This document shows, one piece after another, positions 34,961 through 44,774 of a stretch of DNA of 64,000 nt. The notes beneath the pieces were generated by a model. The model ran no database searches, was not told the origin of the DNA, and was given only the letters and a program-made list of their open reading frames with translations. Location: NCBI RefSeq assembly GCF_001050115.1, contig NZ_CP012024.1, positions 1,716,001 to 1,780,000 of the forward strand, written 5' to 3'. Within the stretch, counting starts at the first letter, position 1. Each line of letters starts with the position of its first letter. Source of the DNA: Bacillus smithii. Its GTDB lineage: Bacteria; Bacillota; Bacilli; Bacillales; DSM-4216. A program made the position numbers and the translations under genes.

Positions 34961-36214
34961 CTATTGTTGCTGATATTTTTTTAAAATCCCGGATAACGGA
35001 TGATCCTCCATCATGTATCCTTTGACTAAGTAGAAAAAAGTTTCGTCATGAAACGACAAATGCTGCAGCATCGTTTCGGTCTTGATTCTTGCCAGTAGTT
35101 TTCCTTCATCAGCGGGAATTTCAGCCCGAAACGGGATCATGAGGTTTTTCATCACTTGTTCTATTTTGATTTTTAAACGTGTACGATCTTCCTCGCTTAA
35201 AGCGCTGATCATGATGTGGTCATCTTTTGAAACCGGCACAAAACCCGAACATTTTTGATCGATTTTATTATAGACCAAAAGCCTTGGCAATTCATCCATG
35301 TCTAGTTGCGCCAATAGCTGATTGACTGTTTCTTCATGTTGGAGGTAATCGGGATTGGAGCTGTCCACAACATGCAGCAGAAGATCCGCTTCCCGGACTT
35401 CTTCCAACGTTGAACGAAACGCTGCCACCAGTGTGGTGGGAAGATCTTGTATAAAACCTACCGTATCTGATAGCAATGAGGTAAATCCGCTTGGAAGTGT
35501 CATCTTTTTGGTTAAGGGGTCCAATGTCGCAAACAATTGATTTTCCTCAAGCGAACCACCCGTCGTTAACCTATTAAATAAAGTGGATTTACCAGCGTTC
35601 GTATAGCCGACTAGTGCTATTCGAAAGGTGTGATTCTTTTTGCGCCGCGACCGATACCGTTCGCGATGGTGAACCACTGACTGCAATTGTTCTTTAATAT
35701 CATGAATACGGCGCCGAATATGCCGACGGTCGCTTTCCAATTTTGTTTCCCCCGGCCCTCTTGTACCGATTCCGCCGCCAAGTCTTGAAAGTTCAGTTCC
35801 TCGTCCGCTAAGCCGAGGTAATAAATATTCCAGCTGAGCCAGTTCAACTTGAAGCTTTCCTTCTTTTGAACGGGCTCGCCTAGCAAAAATATCCAAAATT
35901 AATTGGGTACGGTCAATAATTCGAATTCGGAGAGTGTCCGTTAAATGCCGAATTTGGCTTGGTGTTAATTCATCATTAAAAATAACGACATCAGTCTCCA
36001 ATTCTTCCACTAAATGTTTGAGCTCTTCCAGCTTACCTTTGCCAATATATGTACTCGGATCAATCCGATCTCGTTTTTGCGTGATGGTACAAACTACTTC
36101 CCCATCTGCAGTATGGGTTAAAGATGCAAGTTCTTCGAGCGAATAATAAAAGGACTCTTCATCGCCATCTAAAAGGCAGCCGACCAAAATCGCTTTTTCT
36201 TTCTGATTCGTCAA
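34961..36214 (-). CDS. hflX: ribosome-associated GTPase HflX (YnbA)
   Basis: 417 residues from TTG 36214 (AGAGGG upstream). The N-terminal HflX domain ends with the [14 protein letters not shown] linker, followed by a coiled-coil and the G domain: G1 [14 protein letters not shown]3 DTVGFI, G4 NKID. HflX binds the 50S subunit and splits stalled ribosomes. An internal 83-bp stretch (35496-35578, coding for the end of G1 to before G3) is duplicated 43 bases upstream of its start. Confidence 0.96.
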   Translation of the reverse strand: MTNQKEKAILVGCLLDGDEESFYYSLEELASLTHTADGEVVCTITQKRDRIDPSTYIGKGKLEELKHLVEELETDVVIFNDELTPSQIRHLTDTLRIRIIDRTQLILDIFARRARSKEGKLQVELAQLEYLLPRLSGRGTELSRLGGGIGTRGPGETKLESDRRHIRRRIHDIKEQLQSVVHHRERYRSRRKKNHTFRIALVGYTNAGKSTLFNRLTTGGSLEENQLFATLDPLTKKMTLPSGFTSLLSDTVGFIQDLPTTLVAAFRSTLEEVREADLLLHVVDSSNPDYLQHEETVNQLLAQLDMDELPRLLVYNKIDQKCSGFVPVSKDDHIMISALSEEDRTRLKIKIEQVMKNLMIPFRAEIPADEGKLLARIKTETMLQHLSFHDETFFYLVKGYMMEDHPLSGILKKYQQQ

Positions 36215-36256
36215 TACAAAACCCTCTTTCTGATTACAACAAGTTTCCTCTCTAAT

Positions 36257-36339
36257 AGTGTCATCTTTTTTGTTAAGGGGTCCAATGTCGCAAACAATTG
36301 ATTTTCCTCAAGCGAACCACCCGTCGTTAACCTATTAAA
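36257..36339 (-). repeat. 83-bp duplicated fragment of hflX
   Basis: This intergenic segment matches 35496-35578 inside hflX with a single mismatch (T at 36271 for G at 35510), in the same orientation, offset 761. It lies in the leader of hflX. No mobile element is associated. Confidence 0.95.
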
Positions 36340-36344
36340 AAGAC

Positions 36345-36820
36345 TCTTCTATGGAACGGCCTCCGTATTTCCCAGAAAATTCAGTGTACATGTCCATGCA
36401 CAACGACTAGTTATTGGTGGTCTTTTATTAACTACAATGATAACAAATACCATGTAAACTTCCAATCAAGAATAAAAATGGTTGCAAAAAAGTTCTCCAT
36501 TATGATCGAAGGTTGATCCAATAATAATTTTATTAATGAACAGCAATCATCATGAATAAGATGATAATAAGAGGAGTATTATTTCTCGGGAAAGCGCAAA
36601 TTTTGACAAGAAGCCTGACAATCCTAGAAATTGGAGCGCAAGCTGTCGAAATGGGAAACAACATGTCTTAAACTTGAAAACTGTGTTTTTGACCATCCAA
36701 TCGAAATGATGCTGGTTAAAAACTCTTTTTCTTGTCACCAACAAAAGTAAACAAAAAGAACGAAGGCCGGAGATAAGAGCCTTCTAAAGGAGTTTTGCCG
36801 AATGATCCACGTTTGATATT
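36345..36820. other. gap between hflX and spoVK
   Basis: About 480 bases with no supported gene; the frame at 36550-36744 has no ribosome site. It must contain the divergent promoters of hflX and spoVK. No sigma-E element could be assigned with confidence. Confidence 0.35.
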
Positions 36821-36834
36821 GTGAGGTGAAAGCT

Positions 36835-37791
36835 TTGGATCAACCTATTCGTTTAAAAAATAATGGTCAAATAAACATCGTTTTTAATTCCAAATTGAAG
36901 CAAAAAGAATCGGAGCATCTTCATAAAGATTTATTGCCGGAATCCTTTGCCCAAGAGCATACGATCTTAAAGGAAATAGAAGAAGAAATGAATTCGCTAG
37001 TCGGTCTTGAGGAAATGAAAAAAATGATCAAAGAAATCTATGCTTGGATCTATATTAATAAAAAAAGAGAAATGTATGGCTTAAAAACAGGCAAACAGGT
37101 TCTTCACATGATGTTTAAAGGAAATCCTGGAACAGGAAAAACGACGGCTGCCAGGTTGATCGGAAAACTTTTTCATAAAATGAATGTCCTTTCAAAAGGC
37201 CATCTGATCGAAGCGGAACGAGCCGATCTGGTCGGTGAATATATTGGCCACACAGCTCAAAAAACACGCGATCTCATCAAAAAAGCAATGGGCGGAATAT
37301 TATTTATCGATGAAGCTTATTCTTTAGGCAGGGGCGGGGAAAAAGATTTTGGCAAGGAAGCGATTGATACACTGGTTAAACATATGGAAGACAAACAGCA
37401 TGATTTTATTTTAATATTAGCCGGCTACTCTAGAGAAATGGATTATTTTTTGACACTCAACCCCGGACTTGAATCCCGATTTCCGCTCGTTTTTCATTTT
37501 CCTGATTATACAGTCGATCAACTGATGGAAATCAGCGCAAAGATTCTTCGCGAAAAAGAATATCAGTTAAGCCAGGAAGCGGAACGGACATTAAGAGAAC
37601 ATTTAATTCATTTGAAAAGTGTGATCCACCCAGCCAAATTTTCAAACGGCCGCTATGTCCGGAATATCATCGAAAAATCGATACGGTCACAGGCTATGAG
37701 GCTTTTGACCGAACATCATTATGATAAAAAAGAACTTATGACCATTCGAAGCAATGATCTCATATTTCCCTCTGAAACATCCAACCGTTGA
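36835..37791 (+). CDS. spoVK: stage V sporulation protein K, AAA ATPase
   Basis: 318 residues from TTG 36835 (AGGTGA 6 bases upstream) or 321 from GTG 36826. Walker A GNPGTGKTTAARLIG, Walker B ILFIDEAYSLGRG, sensor and GLESRFPLVFHFPDYT arginine-finger region are of the CbxX/CfqX AAA class. SpoVK is needed for spore maturation in the mother cell. It is monocistronic, between hflX and hfq as in B. subtilis. Confidence 0.95.
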   Translation: MDQPIRLKNNGQINIVFNSKLKQKESEHLHKDLLPESFAQEHTILKEIEEEMNSLVGLEEMKKMIKEIYAWIYINKKREMYGLKTGKQVLHMMFKGNPGTGKTTAARLIGKLFHKMNVLSKGHLIEAERADLVGEYIGHTAQKTRDLIKKAMGGILFIDEAYSLGRGGEKDFGKEAIDTLVKHMEDKQHDFILILAGYSREMDYFLTLNPGLESRFPLVFHFPDYTVDQLMEISAKILREKEYQLSQEAERTLREHLIHLKSVIHPAKFSNGRYVRNIIEKSIRSQAMRLLTEHHYDKKELMTIRSNDLIFPSETSNR

Positions 37792-37840
37792 TTTTCCAGC
37801 CGGAAGTTTCAATAACGATTGAATAGGGAGAAATGCACAA

Positions 37841-37867
37841 GGACGGAGGTTATCCGTCCTTTTTTTA
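37841..37867 (+). terminator. spoVK terminator
   Basis: GGACGGA-N5-TCCGTCC perfect 7-bp stem followed by TTTTTTT. Confidence 0.88.
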
Positions 37868-38030
37868 TCATATCGCCCTCTTTTAAAGAATCAGTCGGGT
37901 TTCATAGCAGACAAAAAAATTCCAAGAACAGCATATGAAGAGCGTATTTCTAATTGAAATGCAATAAACGGCTTAGGCACGATGGATTCATTGTTCTTAA
38001 AAAAAATAAGAAAAAATTCAAATCATAAAT

Positions 38031-38077
38031 AATGGCTCACGTCAGGAGAAATGGTTTTTCATGTGACATGAGCCATT
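38031..38077 (-). terminator. terminator downstream of hfq
   Basis: AATGGCTCACGTCA pairs with TGACATGAGCCATT (one mismatch) and is followed on the minus strand by a T-rich tract. It ends the miaA-hfq unit. Confidence 0.75.
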
Positions 38078-38108
38078 ATAAAAAATTTATAAAACAACAG
38101 CGTTCATT

Positions 38109-38345
38109 TTACGATTCTTGTTCTTCTAATTGAATATGCACGTTTCTTTGGGGGGCAAAAGTGGAAATAGCATGCTTATAAACAAGCTGCTGTTTGCCAT
38201 CGGATTCAAACAAAACAGTGAAATTATCAAAACCTTTCACATAGCCGCGAAGTTGAAAACCATTTAACAAAAAAACAGTGACTAAAGTTCCGTCCTTACG
38301 CAATTGGTTTAAAAATTGATCCTGAATATTGATCGCTTGTTTCAT
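38109..38345 (-). CDS. hfq: RNA chaperone Hfq
   Basis: 78 residues. [36 protein letters not shown] spans Sm1 and [12 protein letters not shown] is Sm2 with the conserved YKHA. Hfq forms a hexameric ring that binds small RNAs. GAGGAGG precedes the ATG. It follows miaA, the conserved order. Confidence 0.97.
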   Translation of the reverse strand: MKQAINIQDQFLNQLRKDGTLVTVFLLNGFQLRGYVKGFDNFTVLFESDGKQQLVYKHAISTFAPQRNVHIQLEEQES

Positions 38346-38382
38346 GTAAAGTCCTCCTCTTCTATCTCTAAAATTAAATATT

Positions 38383-39327
38383 CTATTTTAAATGTAGCTT
38401 TCCTGCTATAAATTGTGAAATTTCCTGAAATTTTTTCTCACGTTCATGCTCATTGGTGACATCAAACCATTGTACATTCATTTTATTTCGAAACCACGTA
38501 AACTGCCGTTTTGCATAACGTCGTGAATTCTTTTTTAATTGTTCGATGGCTTCGTCAAGCGTTACTTTTCCATCCAAATAATCATAAATCTCTTTATATC
38601 CAATGGCCTGAACGGATTGACAATTGCGAATGCCTCGCTTTCTCAGCTCCTTAACTTCTTCGATTAACCCTTGGCTGATCATCAGATCCACCCTTTGATT
38701 AATACGCTCATACAACTTACTGCGTTCCATCGTCAACCCAACAATGGCAGTATGGTAAAGTTCCTGCGAAAGTTGTTCGGATTGATGCTCAGACATCGGT
38801 TTCCCAGTCGTATAGTAAATTTCGAGAGCGCGAATAACGCGTCTCACATTATGAGGATGAATGGATTCTGCGCTTTTAGGATCCACTTCCTTCAACTGTT
38901 GATGCAAATAAAGTTCGCCTTTTTCTATTGCTGTTTGTTCCAATTCAGCTCTTAAAGACGAATCCCCCGGAACATCGGTAAATTGGTAATCATATATGAC
39001 AGACTGAATATAAAGTCCGGTGCCACCCACTAAAATAGGGATTCGTCCTCTTTCCGTTATTTCAGTTATCTTTTTTCTCACAAGCTTTTGGAATTCTGCC
39101 ACTGAAAAAGATTCATCCGGTTCTTTAATATCAATTAAATGATGGGGAATGCCGGCCATTTCCTCTTTAGTCACCTTTGCCGTTCCGATGTCCATTCCTT
39201 TATATATCTGCATTGAATCTCCGCTGATGATTTCTCCTTGAAAACGATGCGCAAGGCGAATGCTTAGTGCAGTTTTCCCTACTGCAGTCGGGCCAACGAG
39301 CACAATCAGCTTTTCTTTCTCTTTCAC
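38383..39327 (-). CDS. miaA: tRNA dimethylallyltransferase
   Basis: 314 residues, GTG start. P-loop [48 protein letters not shown] and the [10 protein letters not shown] tRNA contact are all present. It adds the isopentenyl group to A37, later methylthiolated by MiaB, whose gene is also in this window. Followed by hfq 37 bases downstream. Confidence 0.97.
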   Translation of the reverse strand: MKEKEKLIVLVGPTAVGKTALSIRLAHRFQGEIISGDSMQIYKGMDIGTAKVTKEEMAGIPHHLIDIKEPDESFSVAEFQKLVRKKITEITERGRIPILVGGTGLYIQSVIYDYQFTDVPGDSSLRAELEQTAIEKGELYLHQQLKEVDPKSAESIHPHNVRRVIRALEIYYTTGKPMSEHQSEQLSQELYHTAIVGLTMERSKLYERINQRVDLMISQGLIEEVKELRKRGIRNCQSVQAIGYKEIYDYLDGKVTLDEAIEQLKKNSRRYAKRQFTWFRNKMNVQWFDVTNEHEREKKFQEISQFIAGKLHLK

Positions 39328-39555
39328 GTTCTTCCCAGCCTTCCCCTTACTTTTCCTTTACTTTTCCCTTATCGTACCATAAAACGAAAGGATTTACACA
39401 CTTTGATCATTCTAACCAATTGAAACGCCAAACATTCCTCTATCGTTCTTTTTGCTTCTTTTTTCTCCGTTTATTCGATGGACAATGAATACACCAAATA
39501 CTGCATCATGAAATAGATTATGAGGGGGTTTTTTCAATAGAAATCTCACAAATCG

Positions 39556-39740
39556 ATGAACCTCCCTCCACTTATGGAAGTGGGGGTTTCTTCTCTGGCA
39601 AACATAGAAACTTCCACGAAACACCTTTCGGCGTTTCTCTTCTTCGAAAGAAGGGAATCTTCCACGTTCTAAAAGAAGCGACACCTTGCGGTGGGTGGGT
39701 TCGCACCATCTACTACTTCCCGCTTATGCGGGTCGTAGAT
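39556..39740 (-). ncRNA. candidate omega RNA (reRNA) of TnpB
   Basis: In IS605 elements the TnpB guide RNA comes from the end of tnpB plus the right end of the element, with the guide taken from DNA just outside. Here the 3' noncoding part is GC-rich with several hairpins (CCCGC-ATAA-GCGGG near 39722, CACC/GGTG pairs, and the terminal CCACTT hairpin). The predicted guide begins CGATTTGTGAGATTTC, reading outward from 39553. Confidence 0.5.
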
Positions 39741-40896
39741 ACGTTGGAATCTTCTCCTGTCCCCAAGGTTCAAATGAACCGTATAAGGCTTGGCTCAGGA
39801 TATTCTTCGCTCCATGAATATCCCGATGAGAAGTGTATCCACAATGGCAATGATACATTCGGGTGCGTACTTTCTTTTTTCGTTTGCAAACAGGACATGT
39901 TTGACTGCTGTACGCTTCCTTCACAAACGTTACCTGGATACCTTTGTTTTGGCATTTGTATTCCAAATATTTCTTTATTTTGCCAAATCTCCAATTGAAT
40001 AGTTTTTGATTGACGTTTTTCCGTCTTTTCTTTTTCGTGTGTCTCTGTACCCCTTCGGGATTGCCGACATATACATCCGAAACGCCTTGTTGGATGCACC
40101 AATCCACAAACGCTTTGGTGGTTTTGTGTAAAGCGTCCCGCAACTGTCGTTCACTTTTCGAAAGGATATACCGCTTCGCCCGTTGGTATTTTTTCCACCT
40201 CCGAGAGCCTTTTTTGCATTTGCTCTGAAGTTTTTGCAATTCTCGAAGTTTCTTGTTGCGAAGACGGTGGATACTGCGAAGTTTCCGACCTGACAGAAGA
40301 ACACTTTCCCCATGGTCGCAAAACGAAGCAATGGTATGAATTTCGCCCATATCGACTCCTGCGGAGTGATGAGGCGTATAAGGAAGAGGTTCTTGTCCAT
40401 CCTCATACGAAACCGAAAGGTATAATCCATTGTCATAGCACAATTCGATTTCTTTGATAGTTCCTTTCGGTAAGTTTTTGGCATAGACCACCAGCGGTGG
40501 AATGCGTTTACCGCCATGTGTACCTAACGACAAAGTGATTTTCCCATTCTCGGAAATGGTGAAGGCTTTGTCTACCCACTTGGTATTGAAGTATTTCTTT
40601 TGTTTATAGGGATACTTAGCGGTTTTGATACCTTTCTGGATAGCTTTGTGAGTGCTGTCTCTGGCAAAAAGATATTTGTGAGCCACCGCTTGGATACTTT
40701 GACTATGCAGATGGTATTTCCCTTTTAAGCGTTTTTGCAACTGAGATTTGCCAATCCATTTTTGATGAGTAAGGTAGTAATTTCGGGCTTCGGTAAGACA
40801 ATCATTCCAAATTTGAGCGGAAATGCGATTACATTCCATCAGTTGTTGGATGGTGCCGTTCGAAGCGGAAAAATGCACCCTCTGTCCTCGATACAT
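39724..40896 (-). CDS. tnpB: TnpB RNA-guided nuclease (IS605 OrfB)
   Basis: 390 residues from ATG 40896 (AAAGGAGG upstream), or GTG 40908 inside that ribosome site. RuvC catalytic residues appear intact: D182 in AGVDMGEIHT, E281 in VGNPEGVQRH, D359 in HRDIHGAKN. The zinc ribbon CPVC (334/337) with CHC (350/352) is also complete. The N-terminal wedge begins MYRGQRVHFSASNG. The protein therefore looks active as an omega-RNA-guided DNA nuclease. It sits between miaA and a phosphatase remnant. Confidence 0.93.
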   Translation of the reverse strand: MYRGQRVHFSASNGTIQQLMECNRISAQIWNDCLTEARNYYLTHQKWIGKSQLQKRLKGKYHLHSQSIQAVAHKYLFARDSTHKAIQKGIKTAKYPYKQKKYFNTKWVDKAFTISENGKITLSLGTHGGKRIPPLVVYAKNLPKGTIKEIELCYDNGLYLSVSYEDGQEPLPYTPHHSAGVDMGEIHTIASFCDHGESVLLSGRKLRSIHRLRNKKLRELQKLQSKCKKGSRRWKKYQRAKRYILSKSERQLRDALHKTTKAFVDWCIQQGVSDVYVGNPEGVQRHTKKKRRKNVNQKLFNWRFGKIKKYLEYKCQNKGIQVTFVKEAYSSQTCPVCKRKKKVRTRMYHCHCGYTSHRDIHGAKNILSQALYGSFEPWGQEKIPTYLRPA

Positions 40897-41044
40897 GGTG
40901 AGATTCACCTCCTTTTTAGTATTCGGGGATCAGCAATCCCTACTTTTAAGATATGTTCTTTAGAAAGAGTTGTATCGGACAAACTCATCTACTTACAGAA
41001 AGTTCCACACTTATGTAATTCATAAGATTTCATTGAATTTCTAA

Positions 41045-41569
41045 GGTTTTTATTTCCGTCAATTTTATATTACATAAAGAAATCTCAGATCTAGCGAGAA
41101 ATAATCCCAGGTATCGGCAAACTGAAATCCTTTCAAACGGGAGTTTTCGTTTATTTTCATTTGATCCAACAAAATTTCATTATGTTATTAGAAAGCGGTT
41201 GTATCCCTTACATTACAAAAATATGAGAAAACATCTTTTTACTACACATTCGTTAAAACTCATTAAATTTTTTTCGATTTCTCTTTTGGAAAGTGAGTAA
41301 TCATTTTTCAATAAAGAATTGAAGGAACTTCTACCATCTTCTTAAAAAAACTGGAAGTAGCTTTTTAGTTACAAAAAAAGCCGCTCAAATCATTTAGCCT
41401 CTTTGTTTTGAAACATTAAATTTGATACGACACGTTTTCCATCACTTCAAATTGTATATTTGCATAAAATTCATGCATAGTACTTATGAATAGACACCTG
41501 ATATAATAACCTATGAATAACAAGCAAAGTGAATGGATGGGGAATATGAAAATCAAAGGAGTTATCATA
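41045..41569. other. gap with no supported gene
   Basis: AT-rich. The 41416-41607 minus frame lacks a ribosome site and recognisable domain. No terminator or operator is clear. Confidence 0.35.
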
Positions 41570-41806
41570 TGAAGGCGGAGAGTCGAGCAACGAAGCGACA
41601 AAAGCATTGTAAACGTTGTGGAAGAAGCATTAAAAAACGAACATGAAAATATTCTTATGGCTACTCACGGAAATCTAATGTCTCTCCTGATTAAATTTTT
41701 CAATCAAGATTTTGGATTTGAACAATGGCAAAATCTCACCAATCCGGATGTTTTTTTATTAAGGTTTACGAATAAACAAGTTCATTTAGAACGACTGTGG
41801 AAATAA
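41570..41806 (+). pseudogene. histidine phosphatase (phosphoglycerate mutase-like) remnant
   Basis: GGESSNEATKAL in one frame and, after a shift near 41605, VNVVEEALKNEHENILMATH GNLMSLLIKFF are the C-terminal half motifs of the histidine phosphatase family (GGES and the second catalytic His in ATHGN). The N-terminal RHG half is missing. The 41618-41806 frame is the surviving tail. Confidence 0.7.
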
Positions 41807-42015
41807 AAAGATGTCAAGATGATCATATATTTATAACAAATACAATTGTTGGATATTAGATTACGACAGAGGAAAAATTGATAAAGTATTTAAATGAGCA
41901 TTTTGCAAAATTAGATTTTTTGGATAAAAGTATAAAAAATAAAGCACTCGACAAATAGCTACCAGCATGTTATTTTACAAAATATTACAATAATCTTGTT
42001 TTCGGGCATACCTAC

Positions 42016-43293
42016 AGAATTTTTCACATTGAATTTTTTTAAGCGGCTTTCTTCCCTTTATTTTCCTTTGCCATCGCTAGCGCTGAAACAAGTAATACAA
42101 TAGCGTTCAGGTAAATATGGGTCTTTACTTTTTCAATTCCCCATACATGTAGGGAGTTCGCCGTAAGGTAGCTTTTCATTCTTGAATTACAGCGTTCTAC
42201 ACTTGTCCTCTCGTTGTAAAGCTCTTTCCAACGTTTTGTATCACGGTGCGGATTGGAATATCGGCGCACATCCTTTTTGATGTCGACTTTTACCACCATT
42301 CCATAGTTGGAAGATGAACAGGCTGCCATTCCTAATGGGCAATCCACTTTGCCGGTTGCGTGAGGACATCTGAACTTGAGCTGGTCCTTATCAGCTCCCC
42401 AATAAGTCATTTCATAACCCATGGAACAACGCGGAGTTCCATTGGAAGAAATCCCTTCAGGAGGCTCTTTTTCGTTGCGCAAATTGAGCGGGATAATGGC
42501 TTGCGCTCCAATGTTTTTGGCTGATTCATAGTTTTTTAGTTGGTCATATCCGCCATCCATGATCAGAAATTCAATTTTGGATTTGGTACGCTCTGCCACT
42601 TGCTCTATTAATTCTGGTGCGACTTCTCCATCGTTCACATGGGCAGGGGTTACTTTTATGGCCATTGGCAGTTCGCTTGCGGTATCGACTGAAAGATGCA
42701 TCTTATAGCCAAACCAGGTAATTTTATTGCCGAAGGAATCATATTTTGCGCCCCAATTGGCATTACCCGTTTGTTCACTACGCTTTTTGGGCTGTTTCTT
42801 TTCATAGGCATCAATGGCGGCACTGTCGATGGCCTGGTGGCTGCCGTCAATTATTCCTTCCTCCTGAGCTAACTGTACCAAGTCAAGGAAGATCTTTTCA
42901 GCCAGCTTTTTTTTGATAAGTGCCGCAAAAACCCGGCTGAGAGTGGAGATAGACGGTGCGGGGCGATCAATCGATAAACCGCATTGATAACGGAAACGAA
43001 GGTCTTTATCCAATCGATGATGAAGGGCGGTAAAGGTGTCGATGCCTTCGAGTGGGGCAGCGATGAGAGCCCTTAGAATCCCTTCTCTGGAATGACCGTC
43101 AGCCCCTCGGGGTGAAGAACTTCTCAACTGTTTAGCATAAGGGCGTAAATCAAGCGAGCTAAAAAAGATAGGTAATTTCTCTTTTGACTCTAATTTTTGC
43201 AGTTCTTCAAAGGAAAATAGGCTTTCTTGTAGAATATACAAAGTGACTTCCTCCTTTTGAATTTTTGTGGTTTCGTCACTTCAAAAATTCTAC
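42016..43293 (-). mobile_element. IS1182/IS5-like insertion sequence (ends approximate)
   Basis: The transposase gene is flanked by short inverted repeats AGAATTTTT at 42016 and the reverse complement near 43284-43293. No target duplication was verified. Confidence 0.6.
42039..43241 (-). CDS. DDE transposase with DUF772-type N-terminus
   Basis: 400 residues, intact. N-terminal YAKQLRSSSPRGADGHSREG and ALIAAPLEGIDTFTALHHRL resemble DUF772, followed by DDE_Tnp_1-like blocks AIDSAAIDAYEKK (Asp), FLIMDGGYDQLKNYE (Asp) and YNERTSVERCNSRMKSYL (Glu). A cysteine cluster (RCPHATGKVDCPLGMAAC) lies between the second and third acids. The family is IS1182 or IS5-like; I cannot decide which by eye. Confidence 0.85.
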   Translation of the reverse strand: MYILQESLFSFEELQKLESKEKLPIFFSSLDLRPYAKQLRSSSPRGADGHSREGILRALIAAPLEGIDTFTALHHRLDKDLRFRYQCGLSIDRPAPSISTLSRVFAALIKKKLAEKIFLDLVQLAQEEGIIDGSHQAIDSAAIDAYEKKQPKKRSEQTGNANWGAKYDSFGNKITWFGYKMHLSVDTASELPMAIKVTPAHVNDGEVAPELIEQVAERTKSKIEFLIMDGGYDQLKNYESAKNIGAQAIIPLNLRNEKEPPEGISSNGTPRCSMGYEMTYWGADKDQLKFRCPHATGKVDCPLGMAACSSSNYGMVVKVDIKKDVRRYSNPHRDTKRWKELYNERTSVERCNSRMKSYLTANSLHVWGIEKVKTHIYLNAIVLLVSALAMAKENKGKKAA

Positions 43294-43482
43294 ATTTTAG
43301 GGGTGAAGTCCTTTTTTGTGTCTTTGAAATCCTTATGGCTCTTGGGTCAAAAAATATGCAAAATGCTCAAATAAAAGAATGGACGGGAAATCCGAATTAA
43401 ACTAAAGAGTGCTTTTTCATCATTTTTTAGATACTATAACTACAACAACATTAATTAGATTCGATTAGGATGTGATGGATAA

Positions 43483-44007
43483 ATGAAGCAAGCCTTAATT
43501 GTCATCGATGTACAAGAAATTTTCTTCAAGCTTCCCCAAAACCTTTTATATAATAGTGTACAACTAGTGAATAATATCAGCAGATTAATAGATCAGGCTC
43601 ATGAAAAAAATACACCCGTTATCTTCATTCAACACACAAGTCAAGATGAACGAGATGATTTATTTGAAGGGAAAGATACATGGAAACTTCATGAAAATTT
43701 AAACATACGTCACACAGATAAAATTATTCAAAAAACAACCTGGGATTCATTTTACCAAACTGAACTTTTAGATTACTTAAAAGATAATGAAATAGAACAA
43801 CTTATTTTTGCAGGAGCGCAAACAGAATTTTGTATGGATACAACCATAAGAGCAGCTTTTAGTTTAGGATTTCAAAATAATCTTCTTTTTAAAAATACTC
43901 ATAGTACTGTAAATAATGCCATTTTAGATGCCCATACCATTATCAAACATCATGAAAACATTTGGAACAATCGATTCCTTACAATTGTTGAATGGGATAA
44001 AGAGTAA
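43483..44007 (+). CDS. isochorismatase-like cysteine hydrolase
   Basis: 174 residues. ALIVIDVQEIFF holds the catalytic Asp, IIQKTTWDSFYQT the Lys, and FAGAQTEFCMDTTIRAAFSLGF the nucleophilic Cys, the Asp-Lys-Cys triad of the isochorismatase/nicotinamidase fold. The substrate is unknown. It is monocistronic, followed by an esterase gene 205 bases downstream. Confidence 0.9.
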   Translation: MKQALIVIDVQEIFFKLPQNLLYNSVQLVNNISRLIDQAHEKNTPVIFIQHTSQDERDDLFEGKDTWKLHENLNIRHTDKIIQKTTWDSFYQTELLDYLKDNEIEQLIFAGAQTEFCMDTTIRAAFSLGFQNNLLFKNTHSTVNNAILDAHTIIKHHENIWNNRFLTIVEWDKE

Positions 44008-44212
44008 TATATTCATTAATAAAAGGACGGCCAGTGACCGTTCTTACTTCATTATACTGTTTGTGCCAACTTAACCGTTCTCCATTACAAGTGGGTTTTT
44101 CTTTAATAATACAACCCTCACATAAGCTTTTTGGATTCGATTAAGTCATTACATATGCAATGATGTACTATATTGTTTCTTCTATAGTATATTTAGAAAC
44201 GGAGTGAACAGG

Positions 44213-44616
44213 ATGAGCCAGATTAACAATGAATTTCATATTCCCATCAATAAAGAAATGAGCATAGAAGCTCAAACAATTGCGAAAATGCTTTTTACCT
44301 CCTCCAAAGAATCTGAAAATATAAACTTTTCCCACCCCCATTCATTAGAAATTTTTAGACGAATGATGGATAAAAACTTAAAAGAATTACTAAATAAAAT
44401 AACAGTGGACTATCAATTAGAAAGAGTGAGCATCGATGGCATACAGGCTGTCTGGATCTCAACTCCACAGATCCAAGAAGATAAAAAAGTGATTCTTTAT
44501 TTACATGGTGGATGTTACGTATCTGGAAATACCGAAATATACACTACCATACCTATTCAACTAGCTCATAGTAGTCAGATTAATATTTTATCTATTGATT
44601 ATAGTTTAGCCCCAGA
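44213..44616 (+). pseudogene. alpha/beta hydrolase (HSL family), 5' part interrupted by IS256
   Basis: ATG 44213 with GGAG 8 bases upstream. The reading frame gives MSQINNEFHIPINKEM, then VILYLHGGCYVSGN (oxyanion HGG motif of hormone-sensitive-lipase-type esterases) and LSIDYSLAPE, where the IS256 element breaks the gene. Joining 44608 to 46049 across the 8-bp duplication restores LAPENPFPNGLNDVV in frame. The gene was therefore intact before this insertion. Confidence 0.9.
44609..44616. repeat. 8-bp target duplication, left of IS256 copy 2
   Basis: GCCCCAGA, repeated at 46049-46056. Confidence 0.95.
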
Positions 44617-44685
44617 GGTACCGTCAAGAATTTTGTGTAAGAGAGTATTCTCAGATACGTTTTTTTAATCTTGGAGGAGGTGTTT

Positions 44686-44731
44686 AGTTGTCTTATATGA
44701 GACTGAATATTCAGTCTCATATAAGACAACT
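44686..44731. repeat. 46-bp perfect palindrome at the 3' end of IS256 copy 2
   Basis: Outer arm AGTTGTCTTATAT plus the core half GAGACTGAAT, followed at once by its exact reverse complement. The core is identical to that of copy 1 (30189-30226), whereas the outer arms are unrelated. Confidence 0.95.
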
Positions 44732-44774
44732 TAGTCTCCCTAGACTCTGTTCTTCATGAACAAAATTTGGTCTT

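Larger units (their letters stand above)
39554..41040 (-). mobile_element. IS200/IS605-type element carrying only tnpB
   Basis: A tnpB gene is flanked by end-like hairpins: right end 39564-39587 (CCACTT-CCAT-AAGTGG core) terminating in GGTTCATC, and a left-end hairpin CTTATG-N5-CATAAG at 41011-41027. No tnpA gene is present, so mobility would need a transposase in trans. The left boundary is approximate. Confidence 0.7.
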
